Assembly (NCBI RefSeq): GCF_014190875.1
Contig: NZ_JACHVS010000001.1
Span: 2,790,001-2,854,000 of the forward strand
Source: Paeniglutamicibacter cryotolerans
GTDB taxonomy: Bacteria > Actinomycetota > Actinomycetes > Actinomycetales > Micrococcaceae
Direction: 5' to 3'
DNA: 64,000 bases
Part shown: piece by piece, positions 24,676 to 33,093 of the stretch
Layout of the letters: the number at the start of each line of letters is the position of its first letter
Position numbering within the stretch: position 1 is the first letter of the stretch
The notes under the pieces: model-generated
Seen by the model: only the letters and a program-made list of their open reading frames with translations
The model's database searches: none
Told to the model about the DNA's origin: nothing
Translations under genes and position numbers: made by a program

Positions 24676-26145
24676 GTTAGATCACGGCGAGCGGGAAATT
24701 CAGGCGCCACAGCGGTGGCGCAAGCATCTTGGTGGGTACGGCCGGAGCGGCCTGGCACCTGACGGTCTGCCAATCGTGGCCCATGCACCACAAAACACGA
24801 GGGCGGCCTTCTCCCACACGCTGCCGGGGGCCGGTTCCGCGTTGCCCTGGCATCCACGGATTCACGGAGCCCAGGAGCGCTGGATCAAGGGCCTGAACGC
24901 GACCTCCCGTAACGGCCATGGCCGTTCCCTGCCCGCCCCCACTGAGCCAACTGGACAGGAGATTCTGTGCGTAGAGCTCCCACCAGCGCTTTCCGATGCA
25001 AACGCCGAAAGGGTCGGGATCTTGGAAATCGTTTCGCGATGGGTGGACCTCATTCTGTGTCGGGTCCGGCGTGGGGGATTAAACGTTCGCCCACGCAATG
25101 CCGGGCCGCAGAGCCGGTACCGATCGTGGTCTGGAAAGTCCGGCCCGGGATTCACATCGCGCAGGAACGCGGCCAAGCCACGGGGCGTAAGAGCGTTCAA
25201 TGGCGAGGATGTCGCGACGCGTAAGGACGCGGTACGTGCAATTCGTGGCCCGCATCACTCGATCAACGAAGCAGGCTGAACATTCTCGTCAGATTTCAGC
25301 GTGGCGAAACCGTCTACGCCCCGGTAGGTTGTAGCAATCAGGGCAAGGTTCGCACAGTGTACGCGGACGAGGCGTAGGCCACTGAGCTGGGCCCGCTCGC
25401 TGGACGGCGCGATCCCCTCGGGGCCGGGACCTACGGTTCCCATGAGAGCATCCACTCTCCTCTCCAGACCGCCAACCCCGTTCCGGGCTGACGCGCGCGT
25501 CGGCGTGGGTGCAGACCACCAGTGTTCTGGTTGCACTGCATCGAAGCCCGGACCAGACACGGACCATGCCTGCGGAGCGGGCGCACCATCCCAGTTCTCC
25601 GAGGAAAATGATCTGAACCCTCCAGCGACTCCGAGCCGCCATTGCCGAGATGCCCGGCCAGGTAGACCGGATCCCACGACGCACTGTGGGAAGTACAGCC
25701 CTCGGGAAGTGTGCTCCCCGCGTGTGGGTTTGGATCCGAAGCCGAGCGTATTCACATGGCCTCTTTTCAAGGTGGTCATGGGGCCATCGGGCATCGTTGT
25801 CACCAGGTTGTCGGGTGCCAAGGATACGGTGTTCCTCAGCCGCTGTGGACCGTCAGCGGACTACACGCAGTCCAGTGCGAATAAGGGATATGCCCGAGTG
25901 TCTGGCCCAGCCGAATCCGCACAATAGCGTGGGGATTCCGGGCGCCTGCGATCACCTCTAGGTTCCATGACTCAATGGACAGACCGATGCATGCCGCCAG
26001 CCCCCTGACGGCGTGGATTGACAACCGAAGGGTGCCTCCGATGGCGGCCAACAGGGGAACCAGCAGGATAGGAAAGCATGGTTCCGTTGCGGTGCCGTAG
26101 CTCCTTCGACTGGTTTACCTCAGGGTAGAGCGTAGCCGGTGCTGA
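24676..26145. other. 1.5-kb stretch with no recognisable gene
   Basis: Open frames exist on both strands (for example 25258-25821 minus and 24560-25279 plus). None has domain motifs, good codon character together with an SD, or similarity that I recognise, and the frames interrupt each other. The base composition is less G/C-rich than in the neighbouring genes. It may be decayed or foreign DNA. An IS remnant lies further right in the same gene-poor zone. Confidence 0.45.
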
Positions 26146-26583
26146 CTAGCTGCTACTCAAGTCTGGATCGGTATGCGTGCCAGACTGATCCTGCTCGCTG
26201 ACGGAGGCCAGCGGTGCCCGGGCGACAACCCCGGTCCTTCGAGTAGCCTTCCAAGCCCAGAAGGAAATGATGCCGGCAGCAAGGACAGCGGCCCCAAACC
26301 AAAACATGGTTCGGCTCCGGGCGGGCTTTTTTCCGGTAAGTTTCCGTTGGGCCGATTCCAGCGCATCCTCCACGCTTTCACGAGCCTTCCGTGCCAGTTT
26401 ATGGTTGCCGGTCAGAGTGGCCACTACTTGTTCGGATGCCCTCGAAATTGCCGATGGGTCCAAATGGTTGACGGCCTGCTGGAGGCTGGCCTCAAGCTGG
26501 CGCGGATACTCCTGTCCAGCCTTCTTCGCCCAGCGCTGAAGTTGTTTCTGGATGTCTTCCATGCTTTTTTCGGACCGTGACAT
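26146..26583 (-). CDS. Membrane-anchored helical protein of unknown function
   Basis: A 145-residue protein. GGGAGG precedes the ATG at 26583 at proper spacing, which selects this start over a longer frame. Residues 1-85 are charged and helical (SMEDIQKQLQRWAKKAGQEY onwards, then NHKLARKARESVEDALESAQ) and may form a coiled coil. One transmembrane helix follows at about 97-114 (MFWFGAAVLAAGIISFWAW), flanked by KKPARSR and KATRR. That gives a cytoplasmic N-terminus by the positive-inside rule only if the arginines after the helix are ignored, so topology is uncertain. The tail is short and polar. It stands alone in a gene-poor zone; no function is recognised. Confidence 0.65.
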   Translation of the reverse strand: MSRSEKSMEDIQKQLQRWAKKAGQEYPRQLEASLQQAVNHLDPSAISRASEQVVATLTGNHKLARKARESVEDALESAQRKLTGKKPARSRTMFWFGAAVLAAGIISFWAWKATRRTGVVARAPLASVSEQDQSGTHTDPDLSSS

Positions 26584-27058
26584 TCTTGCCTCCCGTAGTG
26601 CTGTCGGTGATCCTGGCTGTTTGGTTCGGGCCCCTTGGCGTGAGGTGCGGTCACACCCGGCTATCTGCCGGTTGCTGCCCATCTGGCCATGTCGAATCTC
26701 CAGGTTTTCCGGCCAATGATTCGGCTGATTCGATATTGAGGGCCCGTCATCCCGGTCTGTCCGGATGCGGAATTCAAGGACTACTTTCCCATGCGGATTC
26801 ATGGGGTACCGGGATCCGGTAGTCCGACTCGACTATCGGATTTCCTCTTCGGCCAACCTATCCGGCGAGGGCCTTCGCTGCAAGTGGGTATCTGCACGGC
26901 TCTGCCAGTCAGGCCGATGGCTAGCCCGGGGGGGCCTATCTTTTTCGCAAGGTCTTTTCGGGGCTTGCGAAAGAATCGTTGGCTCCGGATCCGGGCATGA
27001 GGCAGTGCTCCGGTGCGGGTGTTTCGAGCCAAAATGCACCTGCGCAGGGTGGTGGGGT
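26584..27058. other. Intergenic stretch, no gene seen
   Basis: Between the membrane-anchored protein and the IS110 remnant I see only short mutually overlapping frames with no motifs. No insertion-sequence end or target duplication is evident. Confidence 0.4.
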
Positions 27059-27281
27059 TTAGGCTGCGGCGGTCTCCAGACCTTGATAGGGGACTCCGTC
27101 ACGTAGCATCGCGAAGCGCACGTTGCAGCGTCGGCGGGGCCAGAGCGATCAGTATCTGGTTGTGTTTCTTGCCCTCCGAGCGTTTCCTCTCGTCGTAGAT
27201 CCGCGAAGTCGGGTCGTTGCATTGATGCAACGTGAACGCGCAAGCGGTGTCCGGGTAGCGGGTGTTAAAGCCATGGACCAT
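27059..27281 (-). pseudogene. IS110-family transposase remnant (C-terminal end, frameshifted)
   Basis: The reverse strand encodes DPTSRIYDERKRSEGKKHNQ followed by ILIALA, the conserved C-terminal stretch of IS110-type transposases (serine-rich domain region). After LIALA the frame breaks: one extra C shifts it, and the native continuation ARRRCNVRFAMLRDGVPY ending in a TAA at 27059-27061 is found in the next frame. Only about 70 codons remain. The N-terminal DEDD catalytic domain and the element ends are missing, so the element is dead. It marks this gene-poor region as a past insertion site. Confidence 0.8.
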
Positions 27282-27478
27282 TGATATTGATCCCCTCGAC
27301 AGATATCGCAGTGCAGTCTTTTATCCTGACCCCGACGAACCGGCCGGCCCACTGCGGATGCGGGGCCTGAGTATCTGCGTGGGGCATCAGCTGGCACATT
27401 GGGAAAACATCGACGCGGTCAGGGATGCAGGAACCCGGAGGTGGCCAGAACGCTGGAAGGGGGCACTGCTGTGCCGCG

Positions 27479-28423
27479 CTAGGCCCTGGCGACCAGGCTC
27501 GCCGGGTCCGTGTTCGCTCCGCAGAGCAGCAGCCCTACCCGTTCCCCGGGTGCTGCGAGGTAGGCCCCCGAGCGAATGGCGGCGATCACCGCAGCAGCTC
27601 CGTGTTCGAGCGCCATCCGCTGGTTTTCCCACATCCATGCACGCCCCTCGGAGATTGACTCATCCGTTACCAGAGGCGATTCAACGCCATGGGCAACCGC
27701 TTGGGTGAAGCCGATCGCGCCAATCTTGGCGGCTCCGAGTGAATCGGCAGCAACGCCCGAGACGCTGATGTCCACCGGCGCTCCGGCCTCGAGAGCCTGG
27801 CGCAGCGTCGGGCAGATTCCGGGCTCGACGCCGATCACCCGGATCCGGTGGCCCACCGCGGCCGCGATGCCGCCCATTAGCCCACCGCCACCCACGGCGA
27901 CCAGGATGGTATCCAACCCGGTGGATTGTTCGAGTATTTCGAGCCCAATGGTGCCAGCCCCGGCAACGATCTCGTCTTGGTCGTAGGCGTGGCAGACCAG
28001 GGCGCCGGAGGCCCGGGCGTGGTCCATTGCCGCGTCGTAGGGGTGGAGGTATTCGGTTCCGGACAGGTGCACGATGGCCCCGTAGGAGCGCAACCGGGCG
28101 ACTTTGACCTCCGGTGCGGTCGCGGGAACGAACACGTGGGCCGGGACGCCGAGCTCGCGCGCCGCGTAGGCGTGGGCCATGCCGGAGTTGCCGCCGGAGG
28201 CGGCGACGATTCCGACGGCCGGATCCAACATTTCGGCCTCGTCTGCGGCCAGCTGCCGGTTGAAGGCTCCGGGAGCCTTGAACGTGCCGGTGTGCTGGGT
28301 CTGCTCGAGTATCAGGAAGGCAACGCCGGGAAGCTCCGGTTCGTCGAGTTTCATCGTCGGGGTGGTGCGCAGGTGCCCGGCGATGCGGTCGCAGGCCACT
28401 TGGATATCGTCGGGGACTAGCAT
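27479..28423 (-). CDS. Threonine/serine dehydratase-like PLP enzyme
   Basis: A 314-residue fold-type II PLP enzyme. The PLP lysine sits in TGTFKAPGAFN, the phosphate-binding and Asn loop is ASGGNSGMAHA, and the glycine loop is VAVGGGGLMGG, with GVEPG near the C-terminal core. It lacks the C-terminal ACT-type regulatory domain of biosynthetic IlvA, as in catabolic or serine/threonine dehydratases that deaminate to 2-oxo acids. In TFKAPGAFN the usual S-F-K-x-R-G becomes K-A-P-G, a variant of the small-enzyme group. ATG 28421-28423 is favoured, but the SD is weak. There are no metabolic neighbours; the flavin cassette lies 279 bases away on the other strand. Confidence 0.85.
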   Translation of the reverse strand: MLVPDDIQVACDRIAGHLRTTPTMKLDEPELPGVAFLILEQTQHTGTFKAPGAFNRQLAADEAEMLDPAVGIVAASGGNSGMAHAYAARELGVPAHVFVPATAPEVKVARLRSYGAIVHLSGTEYLHPYDAAMDHARASGALVCHAYDQDEIVAGAGTIGLEILEQSTGLDTILVAVGGGGLMGGIAAAVGHRIRVIGVEPGICPTLRQALEAGAPVDISVSGVAADSLGAAKIGAIGFTQAVAHGVESPLVTDESISEGRAWMWENQRMALEHGAAAVIAAIRSGAYLAAPGERVGLLLCGANTDPASLVARA

Positions 28424-28701
28424 TTTTACTCGTTTCTGTGGGGTGCGGTGGGCGGGCGGCCGGGATTTCATTCATATCTAACGCGTTGCGCCGTGTGGCG
28501 AGGCGCGGAGCTCGGAAGGTGTGACCGTCGCCATGCTCCGAGGGGCGGTCGGGGGATGCGGGAAGAAAGCGGGAACGGGTATTCGGATGCAAGTCGGCGG
28601 TTTCTCCAAGCCGATGCATAGCTTCAGCGCGCATGCTCAAGGCAGGAAAGCGGTCGACGCAGCGTCTGCTGCACGCCCCCTGCGAGCGGAAGGAGCCTGA
28701 C

Positions 28702-30141
28702 GTGAGCACCTTCCATGCCCGGGCCCATCGTCCCACCCGCAGCTCCCGCGGTGCCCACGGCCTTAACCGCCTGCCGGTGGCCGAGCAGCGCCGGCGCCGA
28801 CAGCGGGGCCGAATGCGTTCGGCCGACCTGCTCGCAACGGCCTGCTGGAGTTCGGTGGCGGTGGCTGTGGCGCTGTTTCTGGCCAGCGGCGGCGCTCAGG
28901 TCACCGACGTCGCCTCCGGACTCACCGTGGCGGGGATCGTCGCGGGTCTGGTCGCAACGGACCTGATTCTGGTGATGGTACTGCTGGCGGCACGCGTCCC
29001 GCTGATCGATCGTGCCGTCGGCCAGGACAGCGCGATGGTGCTGCATCGGCGGCTGGGCAAGCCGGTGCTGTATCTGGTGCTCGGGCACGTCGTGCTGGTG
29101 ACGCTCGGCTATGCGCGCAGCGACGGCGTGGGTTTCGTCGATGAATCCGGGATGCTGCTTTCCGGGTCGGACCTGGTGCTGGCCCTCATCGGAACCATCC
29201 TGCTGATTCTGGTGGTCGCGACGTCGATCGTCGCGGTGCGCCGACGGTTCCCCTATGAGGTCTGGCAGGGCATCCACCTGTTGAGCTACGCCGCCGTGTT
29301 CTTCGCGCTGCCGCATCAGCTTTCCAGCGGCATGGTGCTGGCTACCGGAACCTGGCAGCGGGTCTACTGGATCGCGCTGTACGTGCTGGTGTTCGGCGCG
29401 ATCGCCTGGTATCGCCTGACGGTACCGGTGATCCGCACGCTACGCCACCGGATTCGCGTGGAGGCCGTCGAGGCCGTGGCTCCCGGGGTCTTCTCCATCC
29501 ACCTCAGCGGGCGCGACCTGGACCGCCTGGGCGCCCTGGGCGGTCAGTACGCCATCTGGCGCTTCTGGACGGCGGGAACCTGGTGGCATGCCCATCCCGT
29601 CTCCTTCTCCGCCGTGCCGAACCGGACTTCGGCACGCATCACCGTCAGGGAACTCGGCGCCGGGACCGGCAGGCTCGGCCTGCTCGCGCCCGGCACCCCG
29701 GTATCGATCGAGGGCCCCTACGGCATTTTCACGCCGATGACGCGCACCTCCCCGAAGTTGGCGATCGTCGCCGCCGGCATCGGCGTCACACCGGTCCGTG
29801 CGCTGCTGGAACACTCCACTTTGGAAGCCGGAGAGGTCACGGCGGTGTTGCGCGGTACCGAACACGGCCACCTGTATCTCTGGGACGAGATGGAGGAGCT
29901 GACGGTGCGCCGCGGCGGGATGCTCTATGCGATGTTCGGCCGCCGGCCCCCGGGGAGCGAGACCTGGCTCTCCGCGGAGGCCGCTTCCCGCGGTGTCACC
30001 CTCCTCTCGGTATTCCCCGACCTGTTCCAATCAGACCTGTACGTATGCGGCCCGACTCGCTGGGCCATGCTGGTCGTGCGTGATGCACGCGAGGCCGGGC
30101 TCCGGGAAGAGCAGATCCACCTAGAAAGGTTCGACTGGTGA
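28702..30141 (+). CDS. Ferric-reductase-like membrane protein with ferredoxin-reductase domain
   Basis: A 479-residue protein with two parts. Residues about 40-235 are a six-helix ferric-reductase-like heme domain. Probable heme-ligand His pairs are in VLHRRLGK / LVLGHVVL and WQGIHLLSY / ALPHQLSS. Residues about 245-479 are an FAD/NAD(P)H-binding reductase module (HPVSFSAVP for FAD, GIGVTPVRALLEH for NADH, YVCGP and LERFDW at the C-terminus). It should carry electrons from cytoplasmic NAD(P)H across the membrane. GTG 28702 is preceded by AAGGAG. The stop overlaps the next gene (GTGA), which encodes an FMN-binding acceptor, and ApbE follows. Similar NOX/FRE-type proteins exist, but context argues for feeding a flavinylated extracytoplasmic carrier. 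Confidence 0.87.
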   Translation: MSTFHARAHRPTRSSRGAHGLNRLPVAEQRRRRQRGRMRSADLLATACWSSVAVAVALFLASGGAQVTDVASGLTVAGIVAGLVATDLILVMVLLAARVPLIDRAVGQDSAMVLHRRLGKPVLYLVLGHVVLVTLGYARSDGVGFVDESGMLLSGSDLVLALIGTILLILVVATSIVAVRRRFPYEVWQGIHLLSYAAVFFALPHQLSSGMVLATGTWQRVYWIALYVLVFGAIAWYRLTVPVIRTLRHRIRVEAVEAVAPGVFSIHLSGRDLDRLGALGGQYAIWRFWTAGTWWHAHPVSFSAVPNRTSARITVRELGAGTGRLGLLAPGTPVSIEGPYGIFTPMTRTSPKLAIVAAGIGVTPVRALLEHSTLEAGEVTAVLRGTEHGHLYLWDEMEELTVRRGGMLYAMFGRRPPGSETWLSAEAASRGVTLLSVFPDLFQSDLYVCGPTRWAMLVVRDAREAGLREEQIHLERFDW

Positions 30142-30614
30142 GAACACGAGGAGCAGTTGCCAGCGTGCTCGCTTCCGCATCCATCCTCCTGGTGAGCTGG
30201 GAGATGGGCCTGGGACAGCTGGCTGCCGAACACGCGGCCGCCACGGCCCCTGCGGAACGGGTCGCTGTGGCATCCACCCGGCCGGGCGCCGGCCCGTCGA
30301 CCACGTCGCCGACGCCTGCCAAGGCGAAGGCGCCGGCCTCCGGCAGCTACGCCGGCCTGACCGAATCCACCCAATACGGCAACGTACAGGTGCGGATCAC
30401 TGTCGTCGCCGGCAAGGTCACCGACGTCGCAGCGTTGCAGCTGACTGACAGGGATACCCGGTCGGTGTCGATCTCCAATCAGGCGGCTCCCATCCTGCGC
30501 CAGGAAATTCTGCGTGCGCAAAAGGCATCGGTGCAAACGGTCAGCGGGGCGACCTACACCAGCGATGCCTACCTGTCCTCGCTGCAGTCGGCGCTGGACC
30601 AGGCCGGGTTGTAG
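30138..30614 (+). CDS. Exported FMN-binding-domain protein (flavinylated electron carrier)
   Basis: A 158-residue protein beginning at a GTG that overlaps the reductase stop. Residues 1-35 look like a signal or anchor segment (LASASILLVSWEMGLGQL), followed by an Ala/Pro/Thr-rich linker to about residue 70. Residues about 75-155 are an FMN_bind domain. The flavinylation motif is SGATYTSDAY, whose second Thr should carry FMN in a phosphoester bond made by ApbE. ApbE is the next gene and starts directly after this stop. It should act outside the membrane as electron acceptor of the ferric-reductase-like protein. The final acceptor is unknown. Confidence 0.87.
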   Translation: MRTRGAVASVLASASILLVSWEMGLGQLAAEHAAATAPAERVAVASTRPGAGPSTTSPTPAKAKAPASGSYAGLTESTQYGNVQVRITVVAGKVTDVAALQLTDRDTRSVSISNQAAPILRQEILRAQKASVQTVSGATYTSDAYLSSLQSALDQAGL

Positions 30615-31403
30615 GTGCCCGTGATCCATGCGTTCACCACCATGGGCACGATGGCGAGCCTGCGCCTGCCCGGCGAGGATCAAGCGCGTTGGCCGCTGGG
30701 CGCAGTGCGGGAGGTCTTCCGCCAGGCCGATTCCCGGTTCAGCCTGTACCGCCCGGAATCGGAGGCGAGCGCGATGGCGCGTGGCGAAACGGCGGTGGCG
30801 GACGCCAGTCCAGTCATGCTCGATGCCTATGCGGACGCCCTGGAGTGGAGGGGTGCCACCGAGGGGGCCTTCACCCCGCACCGCGCCGACGGGGTCATCG
30901 ACCTCTCAGGCATCGTCAAGGCGCTGGCGATGGCGGAGGCCGGGCGTACGCTCAGGGCCGCCGGGTGCGCCAGCTGGCTGCTGAACGTGGGTGGGGACGT
31001 GCTGTGTGCGGGAACCGACGGGCCCCGGGGCTGGTGCGCCGGAATCGTCGACCCACAGGCACGCGATGCCCTGCTCTGCGCCGTCGCGCTGGGGCGCCAC
31101 CGGCATGCCATCGCCACCTCGGGCATCGCCGAACGCGGCGAACACATCAGGCGCACCACTCCCGGAACCGGCCCCTCGGACCTGGTCCAAGTCACCGTGA
31201 TGTCGGCAGGCATCGTGCAGGCGGACGTGCTGGCCACGGCAATCCTCGCCGGGGGCCGGCAAAGCCTGGATACGGCCACCGGGCGGTGGGACATCGACGT
31301 GCTCGCGGCCACCCGGGACGGAGAGCTGTTGGCCAGCGCCGGGATGCGCGCGATGATCACCCGGGAGCCGGGCCAGGTCCCTAGGCCAGCACCCCTGTGG
31401 TGA
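30615..31403 (+). CDS. apbE: FAD:protein FMN transferase
   Basis: A 262-residue ApbE that attaches FMN from FAD to Thr/Ser of FMN-binding proteins. Family landmarks: TTMGTMASLRLP at the N-terminus, DLSGIVKALAM, LLNVGGDVLCAG, and ATSGIAERGEHI. HAIATSG and QADVLATA are the usual metal/FAD region. GTG 30615 starts immediately after the upstream TAG. No clear lipoprotein signal is present. ApbE proteins often work outside the membrane, so either an uncleaved export route or cytoplasmic flavinylation must be assumed. The substrate is almost certainly the product of the preceding gene. The 3' end overlaps the convergent ABC-F gene by 23 bases. Confidence 0.9.
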   Translation: MPVIHAFTTMGTMASLRLPGEDQARWPLGAVREVFRQADSRFSLYRPESEASAMARGETAVADASPVMLDAYADALEWRGATEGAFTPHRADGVIDLSGIVKALAMAEAGRTLRAAGCASWLLNVGGDVLCAGTDGPRGWCAGIVDPQARDALLCAVALGRHRHAIATSGIAERGEHIRRTTPGTGPSDLVQVTVMSAGIVQADVLATAILAGGRQSLDTATGRWDIDVLAATRDGELLASAGMRAMITREPGQVPRPAPLW

Positions 31404-33027
31404 GTTGCCCGTCCTGGACCTGCCAGCGCTCATCGAGCCGGACGTTGTCCAGCAGCCGGCGGTCGTGGGTGACCAGCAGCAGGGCGCCCTCGTAGGCTTC
31501 CAGCGCTTCCTCAAGCTGCTCGATGGCAGGCAGGTCCAGATGGTTCGTCGGCTCGTCGAGCACCAGCAGGTTCACCCCGCGGGCCTGCAATAGCGCCAGC
31601 CCGGAGCGGGTGCGCTCGCCCGGGGACAGGTCGGCGACCAGGGACGTGGTCTGGTCGGCCTTGAGCCCGAACTTGGCCAGCAGCGTGCGGGCCTCGGCGG
31701 CGGAGAGTTCGGGCACGGCGTCCTCGAAGGCGGTGCCCAGGTCCTGGTCCTCGGCCAGCTGGCTGCGGGTCTGGTCGATCTCGCCGATGGCGACCGAGGA
31801 GCCCAGCGACGCGGTGCCGGTGTCCGGTGCCAGATCGCCCAGCAGCAGGCGCAGCAGCGTGGATTTACCGGCTCCGTTGGGTCCGGTGATGCCGATCCGG
31901 TCCCCGGCATTCACCTGCACCGAAACCGGGCCGAAGGTGAAATCACCGCGGGTGACTGACACGTCGTTGAGCGTGCTGACCACCGAGGAGGAACGCGGGG
32001 CGGAGGCGATTTCGAACTGCAGCACCCATTCCTTGCGTGGTTCGAGGACCTCGTCGAGCCGGGCGATCCGCGATTCCATCTGGCGGACCTTTTGTGCCTG
32101 CTTCTCCGAGGACTCTGTGGACGCCTTGCGGCGCATCTTGTCGTTGTCGGGATTCTTCTTCATGGCGTTGCGCACGCCCTGGGACGACCATTCGCGCTGG
32201 GTGCGGGCGCGGGAGACCAAGTCGGCCTTCTTGTCGGCAAATTCGTCGTAGGCCTCGCGGGCATGCCGGCGGGAGATAGCGCGCTCCTCCAAATAGGAGT
32301 CATAGCCGCCGTCGTAGACCGCCACCGAGTTCTGGGCCAAGTCCAGTTCGACGATGCGGGTCACGCAGCGGGCCAGGAACTCGCGGTCGTGCGACACCAG
32401 GATGACGGCAGTGCGCAGCGAGGAGACGAAGGACTCCAGGCGCTCCAGGCCGGCCAGGTCCAGGTCGTTGGTCGGCTCGTCGAGCAGGACCAGGTCGAAG
32501 CGGCTCAGCAGCAGCGCGGCCAGGGCCACGCGGGCCGCCTGGCCGCCGGAGAGCGCCGTCATCGCGGTGGCGGGGGGCAGGGTCAGGCCCAGTTCGGCGA
32601 GCACGCCCGGGGCCCGGTCCTCGATGTCCGCCGCGCCGGAGGCCATCCAGTGGTCGAAGGCAGCGGCGTAGGCATCATCGGAGCCCGGGGCCCCGGAGCC
32701 CAGTGCCTCGGCGGTTGACTCCATGGCGGCTGTGGCCTCGGCACATCCGGTACGTCGGGCCAGGTAGCCGGTGATGGTTTCCCCGGCGAGGCGTTCGTGT
32801 TCCTGCGGCAGCCAGCCGATGAACGCGCCCTGCGGGGCCGTGGAGACGGAGCCTCCCATGGGGGTATCGACACCGGCGAGCAGCCGCAGCAGCGTGGATT
32901 TGCCGGCGCCGTTGGCGCCGACGACACCGATCACGTCGCCGGGTGCGGCGGTGAAGCTGAGCTTGGAAAAAAGGGTGCGGTGGGCGTGGCCGCCGGCCAG
33001 GTCCTTGGCCACGAGTGTTGCAGTCAT
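31381..33027 (-). CDS. ABC-F family ATPase (translation/resistance factor)
   Basis: A 548-residue protein with two ABC ATPase domains and no membrane domain. Walker A motifs are GANGAGKST and GPNGAGKST; signature motifs are ALSGGQAARVALA and LSPGERTRSGLALL; Walker B segments with EPTNDLD and EPTNHLD follow. The interdomain P-site tRNA interaction linker is rich in Arg/Lys (residues about 235-320, with NAMKKNPDNDKMRRKASTES). ABC-F proteins act on the ribosome; some give antibiotic resistance, others rescue stalls, and sequence alone does not decide here. The gene is convergent with apbE and overlaps its end by 23 bases. No regulatory leader peptide was identified upstream. Confidence 0.9.
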   Translation of the reverse strand: MTATLVAKDLAGGHAHRTLFSKLSFTAAPGDVIGVVGANGAGKSTLLRLLAGVDTPMGGSVSTAPQGAFIGWLPQEHERLAGETITGYLARRTGCAEATAAMESTAEALGSGAPGSDDAYAAAFDHWMASGAADIEDRAPGVLAELGLTLPPATAMTALSGGQAARVALAALLLSRFDLVLLDEPTNDLDLAGLERLESFVSSLRTAVILVSHDREFLARCVTRIVELDLAQNSVAVYDGGYDSYLEERAISRRHAREAYDEFADKKADLVSRARTQREWSSQGVRNAMKKNPDNDKMRRKASTESSEKQAQKVRQMESRIARLDEVLEPRKEWVLQFEIASAPRSSSVVSTLNDVSVTRGDFTFGPVSVQVNAGDRIGITGPNGAGKSTLLRLLLGDLAPDTGTASLGSSVAIGEIDQTRSQLAEDQDLGTAFEDAVPELSAAEARTLLAKFGLKADQTTSLVADLSPGERTRSGLALLQARGVNLLVLDEPTNHLDLPAIEQLEEALEAYEGALLLVTHDRRLLDNVRLDERWQVQDGQLTTGVLA

Positions 33028-33093
33028 TTGACCAGTTTAGTGAGTCCGCGGGCAGGTCTCCGACCGGCCCCCTTCGCGGACTCCGGGGCGGGC

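Noticed and set aside
24560..25279. 239-codon plus-strand frame after the GlsB-like gene
   Set aside because: It begins inside the GlsB-like gene, crosses its terminator, has no SD and shows no protein-like pattern.
25258..25821. 188-codon minus-strand frame in the gene-poor zone
   Set aside because: No SD, no motif, and competing frames on both strands; included only in the description of the gap.
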